DNA of 64,000 bases from Putridiphycobacter sp965230195 (GTDB lineage Bacteria; Bacteroidota; Bacteroidia; Flavobacteriales_D; Crocinitomicaceae). Within the stretch, counting starts at the first letter, position 1. Every line of letters begins with the position of its first letter. A program made the position numbers and the translations under genes. The notes beneath the pieces are model-generated. The model searched no databases and had not been told where the DNA came from. It was given only the letters and a program-made list of their open reading frames with translations. The stretch spans positions 3,782,001-3,846,000 of the forward strand of contig OZ245997.1 in NCBI GenBank assembly GCA_965230195.1, read 5' to 3'. Below are positions 32,328-42,722 of this stretch, one piece after another.

Positions 32328-32949
32328 AATTGTCAGCATACTGATTCTTTTTACACTGTTGGGATGCTTAAGAAAGGATCCCTCCTCCACTCTGATTGGT
32401 ATTCAGCCATTTTCAAATTTTAATGAAAAAGAAATCGCAGTATTAATTGATTCTATTGAACATCATTATCAAACGCGTACAGTGGTTCTCCCAAAAGCAG
32501 AGCTACCTAAAAACATAATGACTTTTATAAAGGCTCCAAGATACAGAGCCGACTCCATTTTAAATTGGCTTGACCGTAACCGACCCGATTCAGTTGGCAT
32601 TATGATAGGTATTATTAAAAAGGATATTGCCATTACCAAAAAAGATAAAAAAACAGGTAAAATAAAACACCCGGCGTCAACCTATACCGACTGGGCTATT
32701 TTTGGACTGGGCCGTGTAAACGGATATTCTTGTGTTGTTTCGACCTACCGATTGGGTAAAAGGGCTTCAAAACACCTTTTCCATAAACGATTTACCAGAA
32801 TAGCTAATCATGAAATAGGACACGTAATGGGGCTACACCATTGCCCCAATGAAAAATGCTTAATGAATGATGCTAACGAAACCATAAAAACGATTGATAG
32901 CAGTACCGGTGAACTATGCAGCGAATGCAATACCCGGCTCTTTAATTAG
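32320..32949 (+). CDS. Archaemetzincin-like (M54) zinc metalloprotease, lipoprotein
   Basis: The M54 zinc signature is complete: H-E-I-G-H-V-M-G-L-H-H-C, then four residues, C-L-M, exactly 17 residues, and C-S-E-C. That gives three zinc histidines, the catalytic glutamate and a second site of four cysteines. There is no in-frame ATG upstream. Reading from CTG at 32320 gives MNRIVSILILFTLLGC, a textbook lipoprotein signal with the lipobox L-L-G-C. A TTG at 32359 would cut this signal away. I therefore take 32320 (or an ATT at 32329), overlapping the folD stop by 8 bp. About 209 residues. Most archaemetzincins are cytoplasmic, so a lipid-anchored one is notable. Confidence 0.8.
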   Translation: MNRIVSILILFTLLGCLRKDPSSTLIGIQPFSNFNEKEIAVLIDSIEHHYQTRTVVLPKAELPKNIMTFIKAPRYRADSILNWLDRNRPDSVGIMIGIIKKDIAITKKDKKTGKIKHPASTYTDWAIFGLGRVNGYSCVVSTYRLGKRASKHLFHKRFTRIANHEIGHVMGLHHCPNEKCLMNDANETIKTIDSSTGELCSECNTRLFN

Positions 32950-33267
32950 TCTACTCGTATCATCTATACAGAAAACCAAAGGAATATCTTGTCGAACTGA
33001 TCTGGGTGTTGAAATCGGTACTTATACTCTATCTTTATAATGAGGCAAATCTTCAAAAGTACATGACGTAGGGATTCCATCTGGAGAATTATCCAATCGG
33101 TGTTTTCAGCACAAATTTCATGGTTTATCAAAAAATTCTTATTAAACTTGATGTGATGGGAAAGCACATCTAAAAGAAACTAACACAGAATTTTAGTTGG
33201 ATTGGTGACCTTTTCGTAAAGCAGACATTATATAATTAGAAATGATTACTCACTTAACCCAAATTCT
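32950..33267. other. 318-bp gap before the RHS gene, no gene seen
   Basis: No convincing reading frame, hairpin terminator or repeat is visible. A TATCTTTA near 33029-33036 resembles a -7 element but leads to no gene. The promoter of the RHS gene must lie in the last ~100 bp; no clear consensus was found. Confidence 0.5.
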
Positions 33268-36200
33268 ATGCGTTTATATCTGCTGTGTTTCGCACTTTTT
33301 CTAACCCTTAATTCGCATGCTCAAGTTGTTGGAGGGCATGATAATTCCAATTTAATTCCGTCAGAAGCCAAACCCTCTACTCTTGGATCAGGTGGCCTGG
33401 CCGGAGACGTTAACTTATTCACGGGTGATTATAATACCTCCGTACCTCTGGGAAATGTGGGAACGCCGGGAGGGCTAAGTTATAGTCTGAATCTTAACTA
33501 TTCTACAACCTATACTGCCGGTACGTCCCCCATGGTGGCCTCAGGTATTCCCTATGGGGAAGGATGGAATTTAAGTCTGCCAAGTATCAGTATTTCCAAT
33601 GCAGCCTATTATTCTTTTTTGCAAAGTGTTGAATGTGACAATAATAAAAACAGCCCTGGTATTTCCGACTCAACCAATTATTATGATGTTACGACTTCTG
33701 AGGCTAATGGAGACATCTATTTGTTTTCTCCCGTTGTTAACATTCCAGGCTATGCGAACGGAAAAGCGGTCTTTAAATATATTGATGATGACGATCTGAA
33801 TTGCGCGGTATTTGTATTAAATACTTTTGAGAGTTATGTAGAGCTTCGATTTTATGGCGGCAGCTGGACGGTTCTACTGGATAATGGGAATTTCTACACA
33901 TTTGATTTGGCCATGAAGACCTATCGTTCACCGAACAATCAAAGGGTGCTCGATTATAATTATTACAGTCATCAACTTGATAACGAAACGCATGATGTTA
34001 TTGAAAATAACAACTATGGTTCTGCTTCGGATGCAGTAAAGAATGTGTTGGAGCCTAAACGTACCTTCACTTCATGGTATTGTACTGAACTATCAAATAA
34101 AAATTTGCCGTATCAAACCATTAGTTTTGATTATAAAAAGTTTGGTGCCTTTAATTACTTTAAAGCATATGAACAAACTTATATCCAACTGGCATTAGGT
34201 AGTGAGCTTCCAAATAATTTATTTACATCTTCTTCAGGTTTTGCCATTCCTGAAGACTTTACCATTTATACTGATATTCTTCTGCAATCAATTACCTCAT
34301 ACAACTCAGTATCTCCCATTGATATTCTGGAATTGGATTATGAAACCAGTGATCAAATTGGTTGGAATATGCTTAACCCCTCTTCTAATGGAGTCCATAG
34401 AAAAGACTCACTTTACAATTATAAAACCATTATTTCAGAAGGCGTAAACGGTAACTTTTCTTCCAATTGGAACCGGTATTTACACGGAAAAACTGATGAT
34501 ATTACCAGCTCTTCTCCTTCAAGTCGTACTATTTCCTCTACAAACCCGTATCTTCTCACTAATGGCAACAGTAACCATTTTTTACGCCAAACCGGTGTAG
34601 GTGGCAATAGTACTCTTCCATTTAATCATGGTTTTTTAGAAACAGGACGGATTAGTGCTGATAAGTTAATTTCAGGAGATACTTACGAAATCAAAACCAA
34701 AGTTATTGATGGTAATGGTTCATCTTCATCTATGGGTAATGGTACGATAGATATTTCAGTGGTTACCGGTAATATGAACGTTTCAACCGGAATGACCATT
34801 GATTCAATTATCGAAAATCCCAATGGACCAGACTCGATTGCCTTTGGGCCTTCAAATTTTTCATATGGTATGTTTTCGCAATATAATGCGAATGCCGGGG
34901 ATATATATACTTTAGCTGATTATACGGCAACAAGAGGAGAACAAATCTACAGCACTTTTGACAGCCCCGTAAAATGGCATTTACCAACTGTATCAACCAG
35001 TGTTTATACTTCTAATGTTTTTGTAATGCCAAGTATTCCAGTTAGTAATGCCGGAATTAATATACAGGTTGGTCCGGGGAACTCAGACCATAAATTTAAT
35101 AAAAGACCTGATGACCTTGTTGGCGCTCAGATTGATCTCAATAATAATAGTGAAGTAACGGCCTATAATGCATACGCACATATGAATATTAGTCATCTCG
35201 AAGCTTCAAACAATATTCCTTCGAATTTCGGAATTGGAATGCCGTGGGCCATGGCACTTCCGATTTATGCAGCAGCCATGGATGGTACCAACCTGTCTGA
35301 TCCTAAATTAAGTGCTTATAATAAATTTTGGTGGGATGAAGACGTTAATGACCCATATACTTGGGACAATGAACCTACAAAATTTAATGAAAACGTAAAA
35401 CTACAGGAATTTGAATTAATCCGTTATTCCAAAAACCCATATATGCTTAAAAGTGCTAAGGTTTATAAGGTTAATGGTAAAGTCAATCCAAATGATAATT
35501 CAGGAGAGGTACTTGTTAGTGAATTAGCATTGGACTACACCATGGAAACTCAAAACCTGTATGAGAATTATGATTATCCACTTTATAGTTTTGATTCAAC
35601 CTTTACTACTGAACTCCAAAATATTGTTTTGGACACTACCTTAGTCATGTCCACTCACCATCAGCAATATGTTTATAATCTGACTACTGTTAAATCTATC
35701 CCTACAGGACATTATAATGCTGACACACTTGACAATACCACTCCGGCAAATTCAACAACCTTACAAACTGAATTTGAGTACGAATGGTTTGGCGGTCCGA
35801 ATAGAAACTCTGCCGAATCAGGTTTTGAAAAACAAATCAATCCGGGACGTTCAGGAACAGTATTAACTAAAATCATTGATCAACTTGGGGGAGAAACAGA
35901 GATTGAATATTATCCCAGATCAAGTTTAGCAACCCTTACAGGAAGTTATGGATTACACAGGGTACATGGGTGCAATACAGGCACCTATGTTCAGCGAAGC
36001 TATGCATCCGACCGGGCAGAAATTGTACACCCCTCAGTTAAGAGCATTAAGCAAAATGAAAATTTACTGGTTCCGGTTGGCCATTCAATTGCCGCCCCAA
36101 CTTTTAAACAAACTGATTATGTCTATGACACCACTCAAATCATTTCTGAAACAAAAGATATTATATTGCCTTCCAATTTCAGAAAAGCTTTTGGTTATTC

Positions 36201-39200
36201 CCGTAACAAAGGGTTTCGCTCAACAACGGTACTTCATCCTCAACTGGAAACCGGTGAACGCAATTCAACAAAATATTACCACTTGGGGAATGTTTACCAA
36301 CCCTATTTCGACTCCCAAAGTAATTCCATAGTTGACGACCCTTCCACTCTTGAAGAGTATTTATTTTTTGGAAAATTGAGTAAGACAGAAAATTACAATT
36401 CTGATAATGAACTCGAATCCTCTACTGACTTAACCTATGGTTATACCAAAGCATTTGAGAATGGCTATAAAAGACCGCTTTCAATAAGACAGGACCTTGC
36501 AAGCAGAAATGTGGATTTTGAACCTGGAATTGGTTATTCACATGCTCAAACCATGTATGAATATGCTGATTATTACCTTAATCAGGCTGATGGTAAAGAT
36601 ACATTAGACTGGTCATACCTGGGGCAAAACTGGAACAGGTCATTTGGTGAACAACCACGTTTAGCTGACGTTTATTTTTATAATGAACTTGAACAGATTA
36701 ATCCTGAATGGAAATTACACAGTTATTTCATTAAACTGGAATCCAAATCATCTAAAACCTATGACCTGACTTGCTCTAAGACAGCGGCAGTAACAGCAGC
36801 ACAAGAAATTTTAGGTGAATTTACCATTTCTCCAAACCCGTTAGGTGATAATCCGACAAATCCAAAAGGTTATGATGCAGTTAAAGACCCTGATTTAATC
36901 TCTATGATTGTTATTTCTGATGACGGAACCGATATTAAAGATTCATTACTCTACGATTCACCATTAAGCGACTCGGTATTAAACGCATTTATTGATCATA
37001 TGGTCGATTTTGATAACGAGGTCGTTTACCAGGTATTACGAGCTCAAAATCCATTCAATAAATATTATCTCAATCGGGTTTTCGATAATGTAAGATCATT
37101 GAGTCCATCACAAGTAATCGAAATATTCAGATCACAACCGTTTCTGACTGATACCACACAAAAACATATTATTGACAACCATATTTACAGTCAAAACGAA
37201 ATTTTAACTGCTCTGCTCACCCATAATTCTCATTTGTCGGATGATGTTTTAAGTTTTTTAATCGAAAAAGAAGGTTTTCCTGAGACTTCATTATATGATG
37301 TGCTTGCCGCACAACCTCAATTGAATCAGTCTACCTTACTTGCTGTTTCCAATATTTCAAGTGAGGTGGAAGGTGCAAATATTGCAAAAGTATTACAAAG
37401 CCAGCCTGCCGTTCCGGACGCAGTATTTACCAATGTTGTTAATAATCCAAGTATCTCTGAGAAGTATAAAGTTCAAATTTTTAGTGATTCAAGAAGTTAC
37501 CCTTCTGATAACATTGTGATTGATTTTATCACGCCTTCTTTATCAACAGCAGACATTATAAAAGTAGGAGTAGCCTGTCCTTATGATATGAGCGATAGTC
37601 TGGAACATCATATTAAAAATATTATTGGACAAAATAACTGGCAAACTATTGAACCAGTTCAAAATAACCTCAACCCATATGAGTTATATTGTCAAAATCC
37701 GACAAACTGCTCTGATGCCTATATTGAGCAACTGGAAGAGTATGAATATTACGAAGCCGATTACAAAGGACATACCTCAGCAGAAGGCTACAAAAAAATG
37801 ATGGGACAGGATAATGAAATTGTCCTGAAACATGAACCGTCCTGGCAAATATTCAGTATTAAAAAATCCAGTCCTCAATATCCCGGAGCCTACTCAAAAG
37901 ACGAACACTTTTATTATTTTGACGTGTTAAACCGAAAGGATCGTCATTTAGAGTTTTATGATATTGCAGGTGGTAAGGCATGGTACACAATTGATACTTC
38001 TACCCCAAATGATACTATTGTTTTTCTGGCCGGGCACAGTGCTTTTTACCAGGACTCCAATTTAAGCGGCGAAACCCCTTTACCGGATGGTGCCAGAAGT
38101 GCTCAGGCCCATAATTTGAGACAAATAGCATTTCAAAAAACAACATTCTCCAAAAATAATAATGACGAAGCCCCGCTTATGAAGTCATCATATTACTTTT
38201 ATGAAAGCAAATGGAGAGTACCTGAAATTTACACAGATACCATTATTGATTTTGAAGGCCCTTCCTGTCCGTCTTCTCCTGGTAGTTTAGGATGTGATGA
38301 TTTAATTATCGGATGGATTCATGGTAATGGAATTTCAGATCAAACCATTTATGACAATACCCCAAGTGGTTATTGTGGTTACAGATTAGACCCTCCATTT
38401 GGTTTGATTGTGTACATTCCAACAGGTGAAGATATTGAGGTCTGTGCAGCAGGGGAGTACCTTTACGGTTACGAATTTATTGGTTGTTATGATGCCTCTC
38501 AATCCGGGAGTGGTTCAAACACCAAATACATGTATTTGTATGAAACAGTTTGGGATGAATATATGTTCCTTAAAAATGTGGCAGTACAAATTGATACTGT
38601 TCCAAATTCATCAGGTGATTGGAGCTTTAGATTAGATAATTCCAACGACTATATCGCTCATTTTTATGTTGGTGAGAATGATACCAACGGATTAAGTACA
38701 AATAAAATGATTTACCCATTCGACACATTGGGTATCAGGACAATTGATGAGATTAACCAATATGGACAGATCGCTTTAGAACATAATCAATCCGGTATTT
38801 ACACCAAATACCATTATGATACCCCGTTTAAAGTCTGGTACAACAATGTAAATAATAACTCAAATTGTCCAAACTTTGGAAGCTATGGTGGGATCATTAG
38901 TTATAATATTGGACTTCCACATTCTATAACCACTGGATTTGGGAGGGTTGATGCCATGACAACGAGTTACGACCACTATCCAAATTATCGCGTAAAAAGT
39001 GTTACCAATCCGAATGGCATTGAAGTTAAGTACCATTATGACAATTATTCAAGGCTGATCAAAACTTTCGAAAATGATCGATTGCTCGAAGAACAGTCAT
39101 ATAATTACTGGGACAGGAATACAAACCTCGATCACATAGCAAGGACGAAGCAAAACTACGTTGACAGTTATAGTTATACCGGTCCTAACCCTACCCTGAC

Positions 39201-42200
39201 CACCTATCAGGGAACGCATACCAGAAGTTTTATTGATGTGTATGGCAGAGCGTCCCATCACTCTATTGGGGTTCAGAATGACTCCACAGTACTCCATTCA
39301 GGATTAAGCCAGTATGACAATTGGGACAGAGTACGAAATCAGCTTAAACCACATATTACTACTAATCAGGTAGCTACTAATATGAACTTAATTACCAATT
39401 TTACATTAAATGGGAATAATGAACTTCAGGATGATTATGCTGGTTTTAGGTTTGAAAATAATACGAAAAGCAGACCATTAAGAACATCTGACTACGGCAT
39501 TAATAATATCAATAATATTCATACCGTAAAACATGATTACAGCTATGTAAATAAAGTGCAACTGACTTGTGATCTGAATTTAAACCCTTACGAAGTCCAA
39601 ACAATCATTAATACTGGTTTTTCAGGAGCGCCCCTTTTTATAAAAGAACAAGTTACTGATGAAGATGGTAAGACCATGACCACTTACATGAATGCTATTG
39701 GTCAAAAAGTGGCTATGCTACAATATAGTAATGCTTCAAATACCTTGAGTGGAATCAATGATAAGGTTGTGACACTTTTTGCTTATGACAGTTATGGTAA
39801 TCTTACTAAGGTAATCAACCCTGAAAAGCAGGAATCCATCTACTTATATAATATTATGGGACAGATTTATCAGACTGAAACTATTGATGCCGGCACCACC
39901 AAAATGATGTACAACAAACTGGGGTTAATCTCAGTTAAACAGGATGAAAATGGAAAACGCGGAGAATATTATAGTGGTACAAATGACACGAGCAGCTTTT
40001 TCACAAGGTATTCTTATGACGATTATGGTCGATTAACAACACAACAAAAAGCATATCGTAACCAATTAACGTGTTCTTCCAATTCTACGGACAACAGTAA
40101 GGTTGATCCTCTCTTTTACCAGGACACTATATCAGGCTTAAACACTAATGGTGATCCAATCATTTATACTTTTGGAAATACTGAACAGGAATATTTTGAA
40201 TATAAATTCTCAAACCAAAGCACCTATGACTGGTTAGCCAGTATTGAGTTAGTCGTTCCACCTTGTGAGCCTACACAAAGTAACGGTTCTGGGTCTGTTC
40301 TGGTTACTGAATTATTTACACCTAACCTAAACGAAAAATGGTTTCAATTTGGCCAGACTAATACGGGCAATGGCTTAGGAAAAGTGATTGCCACAGTTAA
40401 TTACAATGCCGAAGGTCAGATAGTACAGGTCAGCAACTTTACTTATGACAATAATGGAAATGTCGCTACTGAATCTGTTGAGTTTAACCCTAGTGGAAAA
40501 AGCAGTATTTCATCAAACTACACTACACCCGGTAAAACTGTAACTGCCAAAATTCATTACTCAGATTATAACTACCAAAGGAGTTTGACTAAAAAGGAAG
40601 TTGATATTGGAAATGATGGTGTCATTGACTTTCAATATCATTACAATTTTGATGACTGGAACCGATTGATTCGCACTTATTTTAATTTTGCTGACCTGGA
40701 GAACGAAAAAGTTTTAGTCACATCATATACCTATGATTTAATTACAGGACTAAATACGAGTATTAAGCACTACAATACTGAAGTTTGTGGACCAAATACC
40801 GAAAGTGAATCTATCACACCAAATCAGCTTATTCAAACTATTAACAAAACCTATGATGTCAGAAACCGCTTATTTAAACAAAGCAGCGAACTTTTAAATA
40901 TCAGCTTGTTTTATGATAACAATCTTCCTTCATCAATATGGCCTCAAAATGTAAATGCTTCGCAAAACTGGAATGGTAATATTAATGCTATGCAAGTAGA
41001 ATACAGGGCTGATAATTCCAATATTGATGTGATTAATGATGCAGATGTTAATTTAAAATTCTCTCATCAAACAGATTATGGTTACACTTATGATCGCTTA
41101 AACCGATTAACTAAAGCAGATGCCATTCAAGGAAATGCAGTGTACGCAAGTAATGTATCCACCTCCTCTTATGGTGTTGGTGATGCCTTTTATAGCTATG
41201 ACAAAATTGGAAATATACTGTCATTGGAAAGAGGTATTAAGGACTCAATAATCAACAATGTTTCTCAAAATATCCTGATTTCACAGGCGTGGGACTATTC
41301 CTATGGAAATGGTAACAACCACCTGACAGAAGTATCACCGGCCAATACTTTGACATCAGGAAGGTCATACACTTACGACAGCAATGGTAACTTAAGCTCT
41401 GATGACCACCGGGATATAACCGGAATAGATTATTACAGAGGGAATTACCCGTATCAAATCAACCAAACCAACGAGATTATTGATTATCTTTATGGAACTG
41501 AAAACCTGAGGATGTACAAACATGTTTTAAATACCAACAGTAATACAACTGAAACTGAGGAATATTACCTCAAAGATATTGGGGTGCTGGATATGGTTAA
41601 TGACAGTTGGACGTACTACCTCACTGGATTAAGCAGAGAAGCCAAAATTACACCACGGCTATACCAGGTGCCGGACTCTGTCAGCTCCTATGAAGATTAC
41701 CCAACAGGCTACGCAAAAGCCTTAGACATCAGCTTTTATATTTCTGATTATTTAGGGAATACCCGAATTGTTTATACCCCAATTAAAAACTGCGGACAAT
41801 CTTCACCTCAATATGCCATTAAATATGCCGCAGATTATTTTCCATATGGAAAAATTCTTCGTGAGTTTACTCAGGGAGACAGAGAGAAATATCTGACCAC
41901 ACAACACGAGCGGGATAATGAGACCGGACTAGATTACAGAGGGGCAAGGTTTTATGATAGTGATGTCGCGAGGTTTTTATCGCTTGACCCCAAAGCAAGT
42001 GATTACCCGACACTGAGTGATTATGTATATGTTGCTAATAATCCAATATTTTTTATTGACCCTGATGGGAAAGACATTATACCTGGAAATGAGGTTGCTT
42101 TAAATCTATTTAATCAGTATGTTAGTACATTTAATTATACAGATAAAAAAGGTAATTCACATTCAGGCAAGACTTTGTTTGGAATAGTAGATAATAATAA

Positions 42201-42711
42201 AGGGGGGTACACTACAGAACATAGATATAGTGCAAAAAAGATGAGGAAAAGGTTAACCAAAGCTGGATTCTCAGAAGATCAAATAGAATCAGGTATGAAT
42301 TTATATGGTGCACTATTAGATAGAAATGAACATGAATTAGTTGGTATAGAGCAAGATATGCGAACAGAGGATTTTTACCCTTCTGATGGAAAGGAGTTTA
42401 CTGTTAACCCTCATTTAATTGAAGAATTGAAAGGTAGCATTATACTTATTGAAAATCCAGGACTGAATCGACTGATGTATCTTGATCAATTACCCTCAGT
42501 TGCTATAGACATCAATCCGACTTTTAATGAAGAGGGTGTCATTGCAATACCAAACTTATCCGGCAAACAAGTGGACGGCCACTACTCTAGTGGAATTTAT
42601 GTGATAACAGAGAGTGAGTTTACATTAGAGAATGTACTGAATAAATCGACACCTTCTACTGATGCACAAATCGACAAGTTAATTAAGGATTTTAAGAAAA
42701 TTGGAATATAA
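33268..42711 (+). CDS. Giant RHS/YD-repeat surface protein with helical insert and variable tip
   Basis: 3147 residues. Signal peptide (YLLCFALFLTLNSHAQ), an N-terminal SpvB/RHS-type beta region (LGSGGLAGDVNLFTGDYNTS), and many YD-type repeats (SYDDYGRLTTQQ, FTYDNNGNVATE, YTYDRLNRLTKA). The RHS core is at about 2875-2935 (TGLDYRGARFYDSDVARFLS, LDPKASDYPTLSDYVYVANN, FFIDPDGKD), followed by a 210-residue AT-rich tip I do not recognise. Residues ~1232-1458 are a different fold: about eight helical repeats of ~29 residues. No T9SS tail is present. RHS shells usually enclose and deliver their C-terminal tip, so the tip may be a toxin or effector. That is inference. Confidence 0.88.
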   Translation: MRLYLLCFALFLTLNSHAQVVGGHDNSNLIPSEAKPSTLGSGGLAGDVNLFTGDYNTSVPLGNVGTPGGLSYSLNLNYSTTYTAGTSPMVASGIPYGEGWNLSLPSISISNAAYYSFLQSVECDNNKNSPGISDSTNYYDVTTSEANGDIYLFSPVVNIPGYANGKAVFKYIDDDDLNCAVFVLNTFESYVELRFYGGSWTVLLDNGNFYTFDLAMKTYRSPNNQRVLDYNYYSHQLDNETHDVIENNNYGSASDAVKNVLEPKRTFTSWYCTELSNKNLPYQTISFDYKKFGAFNYFKAYEQTYIQLALGSELPNNLFTSSSGFAIPEDFTIYTDILLQSITSYNSVSPIDILELDYETSDQIGWNMLNPSSNGVHRKDSLYNYKTIISEGVNGNFSSNWNRYLHGKTDDITSSSPSSRTISSTNPYLLTNGNSNHFLRQTGVGGNSTLPFNHGFLETGRISADKLISGDTYEIKTKVIDGNGSSSSMGNGTIDISVVTGNMNVSTGMTIDSIIENPNGPDSIAFGPSNFSYGMFSQYNANAGDIYTLADYTATRGEQIYSTFDSPVKWHLPTVSTSVYTSNVFVMPSIPVSNAGINIQVGPGNSDHKFNKRPDDLVGAQIDLNNNSEVTAYNAYAHMNISHLEASNNIPSNFGIGMPWAMALPIYAAAMDGTNLSDPKLSAYNKFWWDEDVNDPYTWDNEPTKFNENVKLQEFELIRYSKNPYMLKSAKVYKVNGKVNPNDNSGEVLVSELALDYTMETQNLYENYDYPLYSFDSTFTTELQNIVLDTTLVMSTHHQQYVYNLTTVKSIPTGHYNADTLDNTTPANSTTLQTEFEYEWFGGPNRNSAESGFEKQINPGRSGTVLTKIIDQLGGETEIEYYPRSSLATLTGSYGLHRVHGCNTGTYVQRSYASDRAEIVHPSVKSIKQNENLLVPVGHSIAAPTFKQTDYVYDTTQIISETKDIILPSNFRKAFGYSRNKGFRSTTVLHPQLETGERNSTKYYHLGNVYQPYFDSQSNSIVDDPSTLEEYLFFGKLSKTENYNSDNELESSTDLTYGYTKAFENGYKRPLSIRQDLASRNVDFEPGIGYSHAQTMYEYADYYLNQADGKDTLDWSYLGQNWNRSFGEQPRLADVYFYNELEQINPEWKLHSYFIKLESKSSKTYDLTCSKTAAVTAAQEILGEFTISPNPLGDNPTNPKGYDAVKDPDLISMIVISDDGTDIKDSLLYDSPLSDSVLNAFIDHMVDFDNEVVYQVLRAQNPFNKYYLNRVFDNVRSLSPSQVIEIFRSQPFLTDTTQKHIIDNHIYSQNEILTALLTHNSHLSDDVLSFLIEKEGFPETSLYDVLAAQPQLNQSTLLAVSNISSEVEGANIAKVLQSQPAVPDAVFTNVVNNPSISEKYKVQIFSDSRSYPSDNIVIDFITPSLSTADIIKVGVACPYDMSDSLEHHIKNIIGQNNWQTIEPVQNNLNPYELYCQNPTNCSDAYIEQLEEYEYYEADYKGHTSAEGYKKMMGQDNEIVLKHEPSWQIFSIKKSSPQYPGAYSKDEHFYYFDVLNRKDRHLEFYDIAGGKAWYTIDTSTPNDTIVFLAGHSAFYQDSNLSGETPLPDGARSAQAHNLRQIAFQKTTFSKNNNDEAPLMKSSYYFYESKWRVPEIYTDTIIDFEGPSCPSSPGSLGCDDLIIGWIHGNGISDQTIYDNTPSGYCGYRLDPPFGLIVYIPTGEDIEVCAAGEYLYGYEFIGCYDASQSGSGSNTKYMYLYETVWDEYMFLKNVAVQIDTVPNSSGDWSFRLDNSNDYIAHFYVGENDTNGLSTNKMIYPFDTLGIRTIDEINQYGQIALEHNQSGIYTKYHYDTPFKVWYNNVNNNSNCPNFGSYGGIISYNIGLPHSITTGFGRVDAMTTSYDHYPNYRVKSVTNPNGIEVKYHYDNYSRLIKTFENDRLLEEQSYNYWDRNTNLDHIARTKQNYVDSYSYTGPNPTLTTYQGTHTRSFIDVYGRASHHSIGVQNDSTVLHSGLSQYDNWDRVRNQLKPHITTNQVATNMNLITNFTLNGNNELQDDYAGFRFENNTKSRPLRTSDYGINNINNIHTVKHDYSYVNKVQLTCDLNLNPYEVQTIINTGFSGAPLFIKEQVTDEDGKTMTTYMNAIGQKVAMLQYSNASNTLSGINDKVVTLFAYDSYGNLTKVINPEKQESIYLYNIMGQIYQTETIDAGTTKMMYNKLGLISVKQDENGKRGEYYSGTNDTSSFFTRYSYDDYGRLTTQQKAYRNQLTCSSNSTDNSKVDPLFYQDTISGLNTNGDPIIYTFGNTEQEYFEYKFSNQSTYDWLASIELVVPPCEPTQSNGSGSVLVTELFTPNLNEKWFQFGQTNTGNGLGKVIATVNYNAEGQIVQVSNFTYDNNGNVATESVEFNPSGKSSISSNYTTPGKTVTAKIHYSDYNYQRSLTKKEVDIGNDGVIDFQYHYNFDDWNRLIRTYFNFADLENEKVLVTSYTYDLITGLNTSIKHYNTEVCGPNTESESITPNQLIQTINKTYDVRNRLFKQSSELLNISLFYDNNLPSSIWPQNVNASQNWNGNINAMQVEYRADNSNIDVINDADVNLKFSHQTDYGYTYDRLNRLTKADAIQGNAVYASNVSTSSYGVGDAFYSYDKIGNILSLERGIKDSIINNVSQNILISQAWDYSYGNGNNHLTEVSPANTLTSGRSYTYDSNGNLSSDDHRDITGIDYYRGNYPYQINQTNEIIDYLYGTENLRMYKHVLNTNSNTTETEEYYLKDIGVLDMVNDSWTYYLTGLSREAKITPRLYQVPDSVSSYEDYPTGYAKALDISFYISDYLGNTRIVYTPIKNCGQSSPQYAIKYAADYFPYGKILREFTQGDREKYLTTQHERDNETGLDYRGARFYDSDVARFLSLDPKASDYPTLSDYVYVANNPIFFIDPDGKDIIPGNEVALNLFNQYVSTFNYTDKKGNSHSGKTLFGIVDNNKGGYTTEHRYSAKKMRKRLTKAGFSEDQIESGMNLYGALLDRNEHELVGIEQDMRTEDFYPSDGKEFTVNPHLIEELKGSIILIENPGLNRLMYLDQLPSVAIDINPTFNEEGVIAIPNLSGKQVDGHYSSGIYVITESEFTLENVLNKSTPSTDAQIDKLIKDFKKIGI
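36961..37645 (+). repeat. Array of ~29-residue helical repeats inside the RHS protein
   Basis: The translated units begin PLSDSVLNAFIDH, PFNKYYLNRVFDN, PFLTDTTQKHIID, SHLSDDVLSFLIE, PQLNQSTLLAVSN, PAVPDAVFTNVVN, SYPSDNIVIDFIT and PYDMSDSLEHHIK. Most end in a V/I-L-x-x-Q-like segment before the next P. The period is 28-30 residues and each unit predicts two short helices. The DNA copies are diverged, so the array is old. Confidence 0.7.
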
Positions 42712-42722
42712 TAATATACAAA

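Noticed and set aside
32964..33167. 67-residue minus-strand reading frame between the archaemetzincin and RHS genes
   Set aside because: No promoter, no recognisable motif, unlikely composition; treated as chance.
36961..37645. Frameshift or assembly error explaining the different composition of this RHS segment
   Set aside because: The frame stays open and the segment has a regular ~29-residue period, so it is a real domain.
33268..42711. CRISPR or tandem DNA repeats in the RHS gene
   Set aside because: The repetitive feel comes from diverged protein repeats (YD and helical units); no identical DNA repeats with spacers were found.
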